Origin: Brevinematales bacterium
GTDB lineage: Bacteria; Spirochaetota; Brevinematia; Brevinematales; GWF1-51-8
Reading direction: 5' to 3'
DNA: 64,000 nt
Assembly (NCBI GenBank): GCA_020059465.1
Contig: JAGVBZ010000030.1
Coordinates: 124,001 to 188,000, forward strand
Below are positions 16,311-24,320 of the stretch, in pieces. Each line of letters begins with the position of its first letter. Position 1 is the first letter of the stretch. A model generated the notes under the pieces. That model was not told the origin of the DNA, did no database searches, and worked only from the letters and a program-made list of their open reading frames with translations. A program made the position numbers and the translations under genes.

Positions 16311-17525
16311 TTACGCCTGCAGGAAAAACCGTTTATGCAACGCCTGCACCGTTTTCTCGGCGTCCGCCTTACGGATGACGACGGAAATCTTGATTTCGGA
16401 GGTGGAGATCATTTCGAGATTGATGCTGTTCTTGGCAAGTTCGTCAAATACGGCCGCCGCGATTCCGGCATATACCTTCATCCCGACGCCGACCACCGAC
16501 ACGATCGCGATATCCGCGTCGTAGGTCACACTTTCCGCTCCGAGTTCAGTCTGGAGCTTCGCCATCACTTTTTTCGCCTCGTCGAGGTCGGTATTAATCA
16601 CAGTGAACGAAATCTGGCTGTGTCCCTCTTTCCCGACGCTCTGTACGATCATATTCACATTGATATTCGCGTCGGCGAGCTGTTTGAATATTGTGGACGC
16701 GACACCGGGTTTATCGGGAATGCCCGCGATATTGACACGGACTTCGTTGTCTTTCTTAGCGATACCGCTGATTAATACGTCTTCCATATCGGCTGACTCC
16801 TTTACAATTAAAGTGCCGGGGCCTTCCGCGAAGGACGAAACCACCCGGAGAGGAACGTTATATTTCATGGCGAATATGACTGAACGGTCGTGAAGAACCT
16901 TCGATCCCATCGACGCCAGTTCGAGCATTTCATCGTGGGAAATCCTGTCGAGCCGTCTGGCATCGGGAACTATACGCGGGTCGGCGGTATAAACCCCGTC
17001 CACATCGGTATATATATCGCATCGGTCGGCCTTGAGGGCGGCGGCCACAGCCACCGCGGTCGTATCGCTCCCGCCGCGTCCGAGTGTGGTAATATTGTTC
17101 TTCATATCGATGCCCTGAAAACCCGCCACTACTATGATCTTACCGGCGGCGAGAGATTCCCTCATTAATTTGGTGTCTATATCGAGTATTTTTGCCTTCG
17201 AGTATTCGGCGGTGGTGCGGATTCCCACCTGCCATCCGTTGTATGAGATGGCGTCATGCCCCTGATCGATCAGCGCCATCGCGAGAAGCGCGATAGTGAC
17301 CTGTTCGCCGGTAGAGACCATCATATCCATTTCGCGCTTGGAGGGATTGTCCGAAATCTGCCTGCACAGGCCGATCAGTTGGTCGGTCTGCCCGCTCATC
17401 GCGGATACGACCACCACGACCTGATTGCCAGCCAGCTTTTCTTTAATGACGGTACCGGCAACATTTTTTATACGTTCGGGATTGCCTACCGAAGTACCGC
17501 CGAATTTCTGCACAATCAGCGCCAA
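16311..17525 (-). CDS. lysC: Aspartate kinase with two ACT domains
   Basis: The 404-residue product begins at a TTG with AGGAGG six bases upstream, giving MALIVQKFGGTSVG, the aspartokinase signature. The kinase domain covers about 1-235 (GFQG, TTLGRGGSDTTAVA, YTDVDGVYTADPRIV). Two ACT domains follow (about 265-400: VNIAGIPDKPGVASTIFKQLADANIN and IVSVVGVGMKVYAGIAAAVF), which usually bind lysine and/or threonine for feedback inhibition. It catalyses the first step to lysine, threonine and methionine; asd, the next step, is at 30253-31254. Confidence 0.97.
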   Translation of the reverse strand: MALIVQKFGGTSVGNPERIKNVAGTVIKEKLAGNQVVVVVSAMSGQTDQLIGLCRQISDNPSKREMDMMVSTGEQVTIALLAMALIDQGHDAISYNGWQVGIRTTAEYSKAKILDIDTKLMRESLAAGKIIVVAGFQGIDMKNNITTLGRGGSDTTAVAVAAALKADRCDIYTDVDGVYTADPRIVPDARRLDRISHDEMLELASMGSKVLHDRSVIFAMKYNVPLRVVSSFAEGPGTLIVKESADMEDVLISGIAKKDNEVRVNIAGIPDKPGVASTIFKQLADANINVNMIVQSVGKEGHSQISFTVINTDLDEAKKVMAKLQTELGAESVTYDADIAIVSVVGVGMKVYAGIAAAVFDELAKNSINLEMISTSEIKISVVIRKADAEKTVQALHKRFFLQA

Positions 17526-17554
17526 CGCATTCCTCCTGTAAATTCAAGGTTTAC

Positions 17555-17583
17555 ATTATAAAATAAGGCGGCGAAAATGACAA
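17555..17583 (-). promoter_or_regulatory. Sigma-70-type promoter for lysC
   Basis: On the minus strand, TTGTCA (17578-17583), a 17-base spacer and TATAAT (17555-17560) lie 30 bases before the TTG start. The leader is too short for a lysine riboswitch. Confidence 0.8.
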
Positions 17584-17711
17584 GATTTTATACCCGATAC
17601 CATCATCCCGTCCTTCAATAAGACAGAGTGATGGAAAAACATTTTTTCATCATCGCGGGTAAAACGGAAATCTCAACCCATACCGCTTTTACAGGGACGG
17701 GATATGATTAT

Positions 17712-18158
17712 TTACTGCCCTATCGACTGGTACTCATTGAGGGCGAGTATCAACGGTTTTGTCTTGTCCTGATCGGCGGAAAACTTGCGGATCGCGCCGT
17801 CCACAGCCTGCACAAAATCGTCGCTCGACAAGGTAAGTTCGAGAACCTTCTCGCCCATGAATGCAAGTATATTATCCACTTCCTCTTTGCTCAGGTTCGG
17901 GTATTTCTGAGATATTCTGTCGATCCCCGGATCAATCCCTTTCTTCGCGTCGGTCACCGATTTTATCGTATCCAGTATCACATTGATATTCGTCGACGCG
18001 CCGATTACCTTGATCGCGTCGTTCTGGACTTTGCATGTGGACGTAATCAGACCGTCCAGTTCCGCCTTCGCCTTCGTGAAATCGGAACTCTCGGCCGCGC
18101 AGGAGACCACCATGAATATTGCGGCGAATATTGCTGAAAAAAACATTCCTCTTTTCAT
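17712..18158 (-). CDS. Small helical lipoprotein, member of the tandem array (copy 5)
   Basis: The ATG at 18156-18158 follows GGAGGAAAG, giving 148 residues. The signal peptide ends in VVSC (lipobox), so the mature protein starts CAAESS and is predicted membrane-anchored by lipid. The mature part is almost entirely helical and charged, and it carries the array's shared pattern: INVILDTIKS then IDRISQKYPNLSKEEV. The last gene of five consecutive lipoproteins. It differs from the others by an internal Cys (STCKVQ). Function unknown. Confidence 0.78.
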   Translation of the reverse strand: MKRGMFFSAIFAAIFMVVSCAAESSDFTKAKAELDGLITSTCKVQNDAIKVIGASTNINVILDTIKSVTDAKKGIDPGIDRISQKYPNLSKEEVDNILAFMGEKVLELTLSSDDFVQAVDGAIRKFSADQDKTKPLILALNEYQSIGQ

Positions 18159-18193
18159 AGCTTTCTTTCCTCCAATCCTATTATTCCTACAGT

Positions 18194-18634
18194 TCATTCG
18201 TGCGGGATGAGTATCATAAGCGGGTCGAATGCCTTCGTGAGCAGGTCGATAGCCGTATGGTCTCCCGCGTAGCGCGCCAGCAGGCCGCCTACAGTCTCGC
18301 CCAGTTCCTGCGATAAATCGGCAAGCTTATCGTACTTCGTCTGAAGCATCTGCCTCAATAGTTCCGCCTCTTTCGGGGAAACCGGATAAAGGTCGTCGAT
18401 ATCGTTCATCTCGGATAGGAGCGCGTTCGCCTGCACAGCGGCTTTTTCAGCCGCGGCCGCCGCCTGACCCGCGTCCTTCGCCGAGGCGGTCTGCTCGATC
18501 GCGGCGGTAATCACTGCGATCCATTTATCCAGCACCGTATGATATTCCCCGGCGGCTTTTTTTATATCCGTTCCGCAGGAAGCGAGCGCAAGGATTAATC
18601 CCAGCACCGCTGTGTATTTCAAGGCATGTTTCAA
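18194..18634 (-). CDS. Small helical lipoprotein, member of the tandem array (copy 4)
   Basis: The frame opens at a GTG 18641-18643 that overlaps its own GGAG, so the TTG at 18632-18634 (eight bases after GGAG) is the better start, giving 146 residues. LALASC is a clean lipobox. The mature part is helical with an Ala-rich stretch (DAGQAAAAAEKAAVQAN), then IDDLYPVSPKEAELLRQM, matching the shared motif. It ends 35 bases before copy 5. No enzymatic motif. Confidence 0.72.
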   Translation of the reverse strand: MKHALKYTAVLGLILALASCGTDIKKAAGEYHTVLDKWIAVITAAIEQTASAKDAGQAAAAAEKAAVQANALLSEMNDIDDLYPVSPKEAELLRQMLQTKYDKLADLSQELGETVGGLLARYAGDHTAIDLLTKAFDPLMILIPHE

Positions 18635-18673
18635 TGTGAACACTCCGTCGGTATATTTTTATCGGCCAATCAG

Positions 18674-19114
18674 TTACATCTGCAAACTATAGGCGAGGTT
18701 CATCCGCGCCTGATGAATTTTTTCCTTTGCAGCGCTGTCTTTTTCGAACTTAATGAGAATACCGTCGACAGTTTTACCCATCTTTTCGCCGGACTTGGTG
18801 AAATTGTCGAACGTCGTCTGCATCATCTCCATCAGCTTATCGTTCTCGGGAACACTCAGCGTATATTTATTATCGATCAGCTTCAATTCCGCAATCAGCC
18901 CGTTCGCTGTCTCCGACGCCCCGTTCAGAATCGCAACAATCTTATCGCTGTTGGTTTCAGCGTTCAGCTTATCGACAGTCGTGTTCAATAAAGCCGTCAG
19001 CTTATCGATAGCGGGAGCCATTTCCGATTCGACCTTTTTCAGGTCATTTCCGCCGCACGATGCTGTCATGATCATTAAACCTGCTAATAACCCCAGACTG
19101 AAAATTCTTTTCAT
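18674..19114 (-). CDS. Small helical lipoprotein, member of the tandem array (copy 3)
   Basis: The 146-residue product has GAGGAGCG upstream and a lipobox at TASC, followed by GGNDLKKVESEM. The mature helix-rich part contains NSDKIVAILNG and LIAELKLIDNKYTLSVPENDKL, the clearest version of the family motif. Spacing to the neighbouring lipoprotein genes is 30-40 bases. Function unknown; a periplasmic lipid-anchored helical bundle is the likely structure. Confidence 0.78.
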   Translation of the reverse strand: MKRIFSLGLLAGLMIMTASCGGNDLKKVESEMAPAIDKLTALLNTTVDKLNAETNSDKIVAILNGASETANGLIAELKLIDNKYTLSVPENDKLMEMMQTTFDNFTKSGEKMGKTVDGILIKFEKDSAAKEKIHQARMNLAYSLQM

Positions 19115-19152
19115 CTTTCGCGCTCCTCTATGTTTTATATCTGTCCCGGTTC

Positions 19153-19596
19153 CTACATCCGGCTCGCTTCGACAATGACATCTATCGTGGTTTTCAACTG
19201 CTCCATTACGTCGGCGCTATCCGCAAATTTTTCAGCCGCCGTACCGAACGCCTTATTCAGCGTTTCGCTTGCGGCGCCAAGTTCCGCATAGACGTCGCTC
19301 AATCTCCCCTGAAGCTCGTCATCCTGCGCGGCATTCAGGTTATACTTGTCCGATATCTCCTTCAGTTCCCGAGTGAAATTCAGGAACAGTTCGCCGGATT
19401 TTTTTATCAGCATGATTGTATCTTCAGCAGATTGTGAATCGTTCATCTTTGCGGCGATTTCGTTCATCGAACCGACCATATTCTTCATCGACATCCGAGC
19501 TTCGGCCTCGATTTTCTTCATATCCGTACCGCCGCCGCATGAGATGAATAATGCCGTGAAAACTGCGATAAACCCAAACCTCATAAAATTTTTCAT
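19153..19596 (-). CDS. Small helical lipoprotein, member of the tandem array (copy 2)
   Basis: I choose the ATG at 19594-19596 (GGAG eight bases upstream) over a GTG three codons earlier, giving 147 residues. Lipobox LFISC, then GGGTDMKKIEAEARM. The shared motif appears as SAEDTIMLIKKSG then RELKEISDKYNLNAAQDDEL. The rest is Lys/Glu/Ala-rich helix. Same strand and short gaps as the other four lipoproteins. Confidence 0.78.
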   Translation of the reverse strand: MKNFMRFGFIAVFTALFISCGGGTDMKKIEAEARMSMKNMVGSMNEIAAKMNDSQSAEDTIMLIKKSGELFLNFTRELKEISDKYNLNAAQDDELQGRLSDVYAELGAASETLNKAFGTAAEKFADSADVMEQLKTTIDVIVEASRM

Positions 19597-19645
19597 TTTC
19601 AGCACTCCTTAATGATAACCCTTCCCGTCAAGCCATCATATCGTA

Positions 19646-20083
19646 TTACATACTGCCGATTTCCCGAAGGCTGAGAAGCGCGTCCATCAGCTTTTCTACT
19701 TCCTTCGGATTATCCTTGTACTTTTCCAGCACTGTGTTGATATTGCTGTTCAGCGAAACCAGCACCGTACCTACCGTATTGTATTCGGTTTTCAGTGTTT
19801 TTACCAGTTTTTTAGATTCATCGGGGGTAAGGTTGAATTTTTTCTCGATAGCCTTCATTTCGAGTATAATCTGCTTCATTTTCCCGGCGGTTTCCTTGAT
19901 AATCGCGGCGGCCTCGTCCGCGGACTGTACCGATATGATTTGCAGGGAGGCTTTTTCTATCAACGCGGACATCCCCTGTACCGCCGGGCGCATTTCGTTC
20001 GCGGCCTTATTGATGTCGGCTCCGCAGGATACGAAAAGCAGGCCCGCCCCGATCAGACCCGGCAGGAAAAACAGTTTCTTCAT
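19646..20083 (-). CDS. Small helical lipoprotein, member of the tandem array (copy 1)
   Basis: The first lipoprotein gene after coaD (42-base gap), 145 residues, with GGGAG upstream. Lipobox LFVSC then GADINKAANEMRP. The motif reads SADEAAAIIKETAGK then EMKAIEKKFNLTPDESKKL. Mature residues DINKAA/DIKKAA are shared with copy 4, supporting duplication. Function unknown; probably made from the coaD transcript or a nearby promoter. Confidence 0.78.
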   Translation of the reverse strand: MKKLFFLPGLIGAGLLFVSCGADINKAANEMRPAVQGMSALIEKASLQIISVQSADEAAAIIKETAGKMKQIILEMKAIEKKFNLTPDESKKLVKTLKTEYNTVGTVLVSLNSNINTVLEKYKDNPKEVEKLMDALLSLREIGSM

Positions 20084-20125
20084 ACATTTACTCCCGAAGC
20101 GCTATATGACATTATCTCTCATACT

Positions 20126-20608
20126 CTATACCGGGTACTTCTCGCGCAGTTTCTTCCATACGTCGGGCGGTACTTTATCGGACACATCCCCGCCGTACTG
20201 CGCGATCTCGCGGATGATGGACGAACTGACGAACAGGTTTTCCTCGCGCGCCATAAAGAACACTGTGTCGACTACCTCGTTCAGGTGGTAGTTAAACGAT
20301 GCGAGTTGGAGTTCGTATTCGAAATCGGACACAGCCCGCAGTCCGCGTACAAGCGCCATCGCCCCGCAATCGCGTACGAAATTGATCAGCAGGTTCGAGA
20401 ACGAGCGTATTTCGATATTCGGGCTGTCCTTGAATATCTGTTTTAACATCTCCTCCCGTTCCGCAGCGGAAAACAACGGGTCTTTCCCGGGGTTGTTCCC
20501 TACCCCGATAATCAGCTTGTCGAAGAAATGGGACGCCCTGATCGCCACATCGATATGGCCGTTGGTGGGAGGGTCGAATGTTCCGGGATATACCCCGATT
20601 TTCCGCAT
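20126..20608 (-). CDS. coaD: Phosphopantetheine adenylyltransferase
   Basis: The 160-residue product starts at the ATG 20606-20608 with AGGAG upstream; a longer in-frame opening is spurious. GVYPGTFDPPTNGHIDV contains the nucleotidyltransferase T/HxGH motif (His18), followed by LIIGVGNNPGKDPLFS and LVRGLRAVSDFEYELQLA, with SSSIIREIA near the C-terminus. It makes dephospho-CoA from phosphopantetheine and ATP. Five lipoprotein genes follow on the same strand. Confidence 0.97.
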   Translation of the reverse strand: MRKIGVYPGTFDPPTNGHIDVAIRASHFFDKLIIGVGNNPGKDPLFSAAEREEMLKQIFKDSPNIEIRSFSNLLINFVRDCGAMALVRGLRAVSDFEYELQLASFNYHLNEVVDTVFFMAREENLFVSSSIIREIAQYGGDVSDKVPPDVWKKLREKYPV

Positions 20609-20749
20609 ACGCTTCTCCTGAATAACCGGATAAAAAATGAATCGATGTAAAATTGTAATGCAAGTCCTGAAAAAAATCCAGCATGGGTAATATCCCATGG
20701 AACTTTGACTTTCCGTCCTTCTGATTATAGAATAATCCGTGAGGTAAAA

Positions 20750-21676
20750 ATGAGTTTCCTTGAAGCGAGCGGTATAGAAGTCCATTTCCCGATCTATAAG
20801 GGGATTTTCCGCAGGGTGACCGGGCATGTCCGCGCTGTCGACGGGGTCTCGTTCAATTTAAAGAAGGGCGAAGTTCTTTCCGTGATCGGCGAATCCGGAT
20901 CGGGTAAGACTACCCTCGGCAACGCCGTACTCGGGCTGTATCCCCCTACCGGAGGGCAATTCCGTTTCCACGGCGCGGACATCCGCCAATCGTGGTTCTC
21001 CGGGAAGATTCAGGCGGTATTCCAGAACCCCTACAGTTCGCTGAATCCCCGCATGAATATCCTTCACACCATTGCAGAGCCGTATCTCAGGATCGAAAAA
21101 AATATCGACAAGGATAAACTCCGCATCAAGGTGGGCGAAGCGCTCGAAACGGTGGGCATCGAGGCGTCGGCGATGTTCCGTTATCCCCACGAGTTCTCCG
21201 GCGGACAGCGTCAGCGGGTGTCAATCGCGCGCGCCCTCATATCCCAGCCGGAACTGATTATCCTCGACGAGCCGGTGTCGTCGCTCGACGTTTCCATCCG
21301 CGCCCAAATCCTCAACCTGCTGTCCGACCTGAAAACGAAATTCGATCTATCATATATCTTTATATCCCACGATCTCGCTACCGTACGTTTCCTCTCGCAG
21401 ACGATCATGATTATCTACCGCGGCAAGGTGCTCGAATCGGGCGATAAGAACTCGATCTTCGAACGCCCGGCGAACCCATACACCCATCTCCTGCTCCAAT
21501 CCGCACGCGATATCGTGGTACGGAATGACCCTATCGAACGCGGGGAGGCTGTCGGCGGATGCCCGTTCTATTCCCGTTGTCCCGCCGCCGACGGACAATG
21601 CAGGGAAAGTTTCCCGCAAGCCGCTCAATTGGAGGAGAACCATTATGTCTACTGCTATCATCCGTACGTTCATTAA
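20750..21676 (+). CDS. Oligopeptide ABC transporter ATP-binding protein (OppF/DppF-like)
   Basis: Start at ATG 20750 (GAGG upstream), 308 residues. Walker A GESGSGKTT, Q-loop AVFQNPYSSLNP, signature SGGQRQRVSIARAL, Walker B LIILDEPVSSLDVS and the His switch ISHDLATVR are all present. The C-terminal extension with CPFYSRCP is the cysteine cluster typical of OppD/OppF/DppF. It energises peptide or nickel uptake with a partner ATPase and two permeases. None of these is adjacent here; an OppC-like permease is 41 kb away. The 3' end overlaps the next gene by 32 bases. Confidence 0.92.
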   Translation: MSFLEASGIEVHFPIYKGIFRRVTGHVRAVDGVSFNLKKGEVLSVIGESGSGKTTLGNAVLGLYPPTGGQFRFHGADIRQSWFSGKIQAVFQNPYSSLNPRMNILHTIAEPYLRIEKNIDKDKLRIKVGEALETVGIEASAMFRYPHEFSGGQRQRVSIARALISQPELIILDEPVSSLDVSIRAQILNLLSDLKTKFDLSYIFISHDLATVRFLSQTIMIIYRGKVLESGDKNSIFERPANPYTHLLLQSARDIVVRNDPIERGEAVGGCPFYSRCPAADGQCRESFPQAAQLEENHYVYCYHPYVH

Positions 21677-22286
21677 AACCGCCCTGCTTGTCCTGTTCCC
21701 CCTGATTCTGCCCGCGCAGATACCCGAGCCGTCTGTCCCCGACCCCGCCGACCCGGAAGTTCAGTTCAATAATACGTCTATCAAGACGCCGATGAAAACG
21801 AACACCGCAGTACTCCAGACCTATCATTCCTATGTGCAGGTTCTTGTGGCGCCCAATACCCTACTGAAAGGAACCTACGAATATATTACAAACTTCATGC
21901 TTTATATCACCAATAAAGTGACAAACCAGACGGTCACCGCTAAAATCGACCTGATGTCTATCGAGCAGATCGATATTATCGGGTGGACGGCGCAGCAAAT
22001 CGAAACCGGCTTCTATCAGATGGTTCCTGTTCAGTACCGGATATATTTCGGGGGGAAGTCATATATATACGATAAGAATATTCCCTACCTGAATATCTTT
22101 ATCATAAAATCGGACGGCAAGAATACAAAACTCTTCACCATATTTTACGATTCATGGGTGAAGGGGCAGAAAGGCGTGTTCCACTGGAAAAACAGTATGG
22201 CGTATGAATTCTCCTATAATTTTTCCCACCCGCTCAAGGGCGTTGCAATCAGTCTGCAATTCGGCTCGAAATATCAATGGAAGTGA
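21645..22286 (+). CDS. Secreted protein of unknown function
   Basis: The ATG at 21645 has GGAGGAG upstream and lies inside the ABC gene's 3' end, giving 213 residues. A signal peptide covers about residues 1-24 (FIKTALLVLFPLILPAQ). The mature part begins with a Pro/Asp-rich linker (PEPSVPDPADP) and continues as a beta-rich domain with many Tyr and Ile residues (YRIYFGGKSYIYDKNIPYL). No family recognised. The overlap with the ABC ATPase gene implies co-expression, but a functional link is unproven. Confidence 0.7.
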   Translation: MSTAIIRTFIKTALLVLFPLILPAQIPEPSVPDPADPEVQFNNTSIKTPMKTNTAVLQTYHSYVQVLVAPNTLLKGTYEYITNFMLYITNKVTNQTVTAKIDLMSIEQIDIIGWTAQQIETGFYQMVPVQYRIYFGGKSYIYDKNIPYLNIFIIKSDGKNTKLFTIFYDSWVKGQKGVFHWKNSMAYEFSYNFSHPLKGVAISLQFGSKYQWK

Positions 22287-22327
22287 TGCGGATATACTGA
22301 TTAGCGCTGAAAATGTTGGAAAAATAA

Positions 22328-22356
22328 TTGATAAAACCCTCATAATAATGTAAGAT
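22328..22356 (+). promoter_or_regulatory. Candidate promoter with flanking inverted repeat
   Basis: TTGATA (22328-22333), 17-base spacer, TAAGAT (22351-22356). A 7-bp inverted repeat AACCCTC (22335-22341) / GAGGGTT (22374-22380) brackets the -10 region, and its right arm includes the ribosome site of the gene at 22381. Confidence 0.45.
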
Positions 22357-22380
22357 ATTTGAAAGCGGTTTGAGAGGGTT

Positions 22381-22878
22381 ATGAAAAAAAAGACGGCTCC
22401 TACGTTCGACGAACTGAAAAACCCGGATCTTGTTTATCACTACTCACGGGCGGACCGTATCGCGTTAAACCGCCACCCCGAACCAACGACAACTCCTAAA
22501 AAATTCTTAACCCGAGTGTTCGGCGGAAATAAAACCACCGCCCGGATGTTTATTTTCTATATTATACTTGCTATCGCGATGTGGCTGGCTTTTATGTTCG
22601 GCTCGTCGGATACCAAGCGGAAGGAGTTTAATTTTACCAACGGCAATAAAATGGTGGTGCGGCTGGTACAGGATAAATTCAAGTACGGGCTGAGCCTGTT
22701 TCTTGAAAACACCGCCGCAAATCCCTGGGTAATCAGGAATCTCATGTTATCCAATAAAGAATATGTTTTCAGTACCGATGTCGCAATGGAGCTTCGCCAG
22801 AACGAATTCGATACGCTGTTTCTCCCGATCCCCCTTTCCATCTCGAATATCGGTAAACTCACAGTAACGTTGAAGTAG
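22381..22878 (+). CDS. Single-pass membrane protein of unknown function
   Basis: The 165-residue product has a basic cytoplasmic N-terminus of about 57 residues (KKKTAPTFDELKNPDL), one membrane segment (MFIFYIILAIAMWLAFMF) and a C-terminal beta-rich domain of about 85 residues (NGNKMVVRLVQDKFKYGLSLF). The GAGGG in the inverted repeat directly before the ATG is the ribosome site. The acylphosphatase gene begins 11 bases after the stop. I recognise no family. Confidence 0.7.
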   Translation: MKKKTAPTFDELKNPDLVYHYSRADRIALNRHPEPTTTPKKFLTRVFGGNKTTARMFIFYIILAIAMWLAFMFGSSDTKRKEFNFTNGNKMVVRLVQDKFKYGLSLFLENTAANPWVIRNLMLSNKEYVFSTDVAMELRQNEFDTLFLPIPLSISNIGKLTVTLK

Positions 22879-22889
22879 GGGGGCGAACG

Positions 22890-23165
22890 GTGCTGATTTT
22901 GAGGGCGGTCGTCAAGGGGAGGGTACAGGGAGTGGGATTCAGATGGTTCGTTCAGCAGAGAGCGGAACGGATCGGCCTGACCGGATGGGTCAAGAACCTG
23001 TATTCCGGGGACGTAGAGGTCGAGGCATGCGGAACCGGCGAGCAGGTTCAGCAGATGATCGAGGAACTTCGCAAAGGCCCGTCCATGTCGTTTGTTTCCG
23101 ATTTGGAGTACTCGACGGAATCTGCGGACAGCAACCCGTATATTTCGTTCGATGTCCGTTTTTAA
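22890..23165 (+). CDS. acyP: Acylphosphatase
   Basis: The 91-residue product has the family length and both catalytic residues: Arg18 in GRVQGVGFRWF and Asn36 in VKNLYSGDVEVE. It hydrolyses acyl phosphates such as acetyl phosphate. It starts at GTG 22890 with GGGGGGCGAA upstream and is followed by a clear terminator at 23224, so it ends a short transcript with the preceding membrane protein. Confidence 0.95.
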   Translation: MLILRAVVKGRVQGVGFRWFVQQRAERIGLTGWVKNLYSGDVEVEACGTGEQVQQMIEELRKGPSMSFVSDLEYSTESADSNPYISFDVRF

Positions 23166-23223
23166 TCGGGCGGTTTTAAGAACCTTGAATTTTACAACGG
23201 ATTAAGACATAATGATAACCGCA

Positions 23224-23247
23224 CGCCCAACGGGCGCTTTATTTTTT
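23224..23247 (+). terminator. Rho-independent terminator after acyP
   Basis: CGCCC-AAC-GGGCG hairpin (23224-23236) followed by CTTTATTTTTT. It separates acyP from the LacI-type gene, whose TATAAT (23265-23270) lies just downstream. Confidence 0.8.
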
Positions 23248-23290
23248 GAGTGTTTTTAGAGTGATATAATGATAAATTTGGAAAGGTAAA

Positions 23291-24307
23291 ATGCCGGACT
23301 TAACAAGAAAGATCACTATCTACGACGTAGCCAAACGCGCTAATGTCACTATCGCCACAGTTTCCCGCGTCATCAACGGGAAGGACAACGTCTCGGTGCC
23401 GACGAAAGAAATAGTCATGCAGGCGATCGAAGACCTGAATTATTATCCGTCTCCCATCGCGTCGGGCCTGTCCAAACGAAAGTCGCAGGAAATCGGCGTA
23501 CTGGTGCCGTTCTTTTTCGGCGAGTTCTTCCTGAAACTCCTCGACGGTATAGCGAAGGAGCTGCACGATTTCGACCTGATTCTCTACGACGCCACCACGC
23601 CGGAGCATAAAAAGAAACTGATAGCGAAGGTGGTCGGCGAAAACAAACTCGACGGACTGGTCGTGGTATCGCTGCCTATCCGCACGGACGAGGAAATTAA
23701 TCTCCGCAAGGCGCGTTTCCCGATTGTTCTGATCGATACGATGCACCCGACCTATAGTTCCGTCTGCTTCGACAACACCTACGGCGCATATAAGGCGGTC
23801 GAATACCTCACCGGATTGGGACATAAACGGATAGCGATTATCAGCGGCGCAATCGAAGACCCGTTCCACTTCACCGTCGCGAGCGAGCGTCTGAAAGGCT
23901 ACAAGATGGGGCTTGCGATGGCGAATATCCCGATAAACGATAAATATATCCAGATTAACGACTGGAGCCGGATGGGCGCGAATATTATCACAAAGAAACT
24001 GATGGGAATGAAAGAACCGCCTACCGCCATTTTCTGTGTCAGCGACCTTCAGGCTGTGGGCGTACTCGAAGCAGTCCGCGAACTCGGTATCCGTGTCCCG
24101 CAGGACCTATCCATACTCGGATACGACAATATGGACTTCAGCGATTATATCGGATTGTCGACAATGTCCCAGCCGTTAAGTATCGCGTCCCAACTCGGAA
24201 TCGAACTGCTGAAGACAGAAATAGATTCCGGTATCAATAAAAAAGAAAAAATAATTCTTCAACCCGCGCTGATCGAACGGTCGACAGTCGCTCCGATATC
24301 TTCTTAA
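23291..24307 (+). CDS. LacI-family transcriptional regulator
   Basis: The 338-residue product has an N-terminal helix-turn-helix (ITIYDVAKRANVTIATVSRVINGK) and hinge (NYYPSPIASGLSKRKSQEIGVLVP). A periplasmic-binding-protein-like sensor domain follows (GLVVVSLPIR, RIAIISGAIEDP, AIFCVSDLQAVGVLEAVRELG, LSILGYDNMDF). It is 13 bases upstream of the tandem APC-EIIA permeases, so it probably controls them; LacI proteins usually sense sugars. The ligand cannot be read. AAAGG precedes the ATG. Confidence 0.93.
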   Translation: MPDLTRKITIYDVAKRANVTIATVSRVINGKDNVSVPTKEIVMQAIEDLNYYPSPIASGLSKRKSQEIGVLVPFFFGEFFLKLLDGIAKELHDFDLILYDATTPEHKKKLIAKVVGENKLDGLVVVSLPIRTDEEINLRKARFPIVLIDTMHPTYSSVCFDNTYGAYKAVEYLTGLGHKRIAIISGAIEDPFHFTVASERLKGYKMGLAMANIPINDKYIQINDWSRMGANIITKKLMGMKEPPTAIFCVSDLQAVGVLEAVRELGIRVPQDLSILGYDNMDFSDYIGLSTMSQPLSIASQLGIELLKTEIDSGINKKEKIILQPALIERSTVAPISS

Positions 24308-24320
24308 TAAAGGAGGAGTC

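Noticed and set aside
17526-17711. Lysine riboswitch upstream of lysC
   Set aside because: The promoter lies 30 bases before the start, leaving too short a leader.
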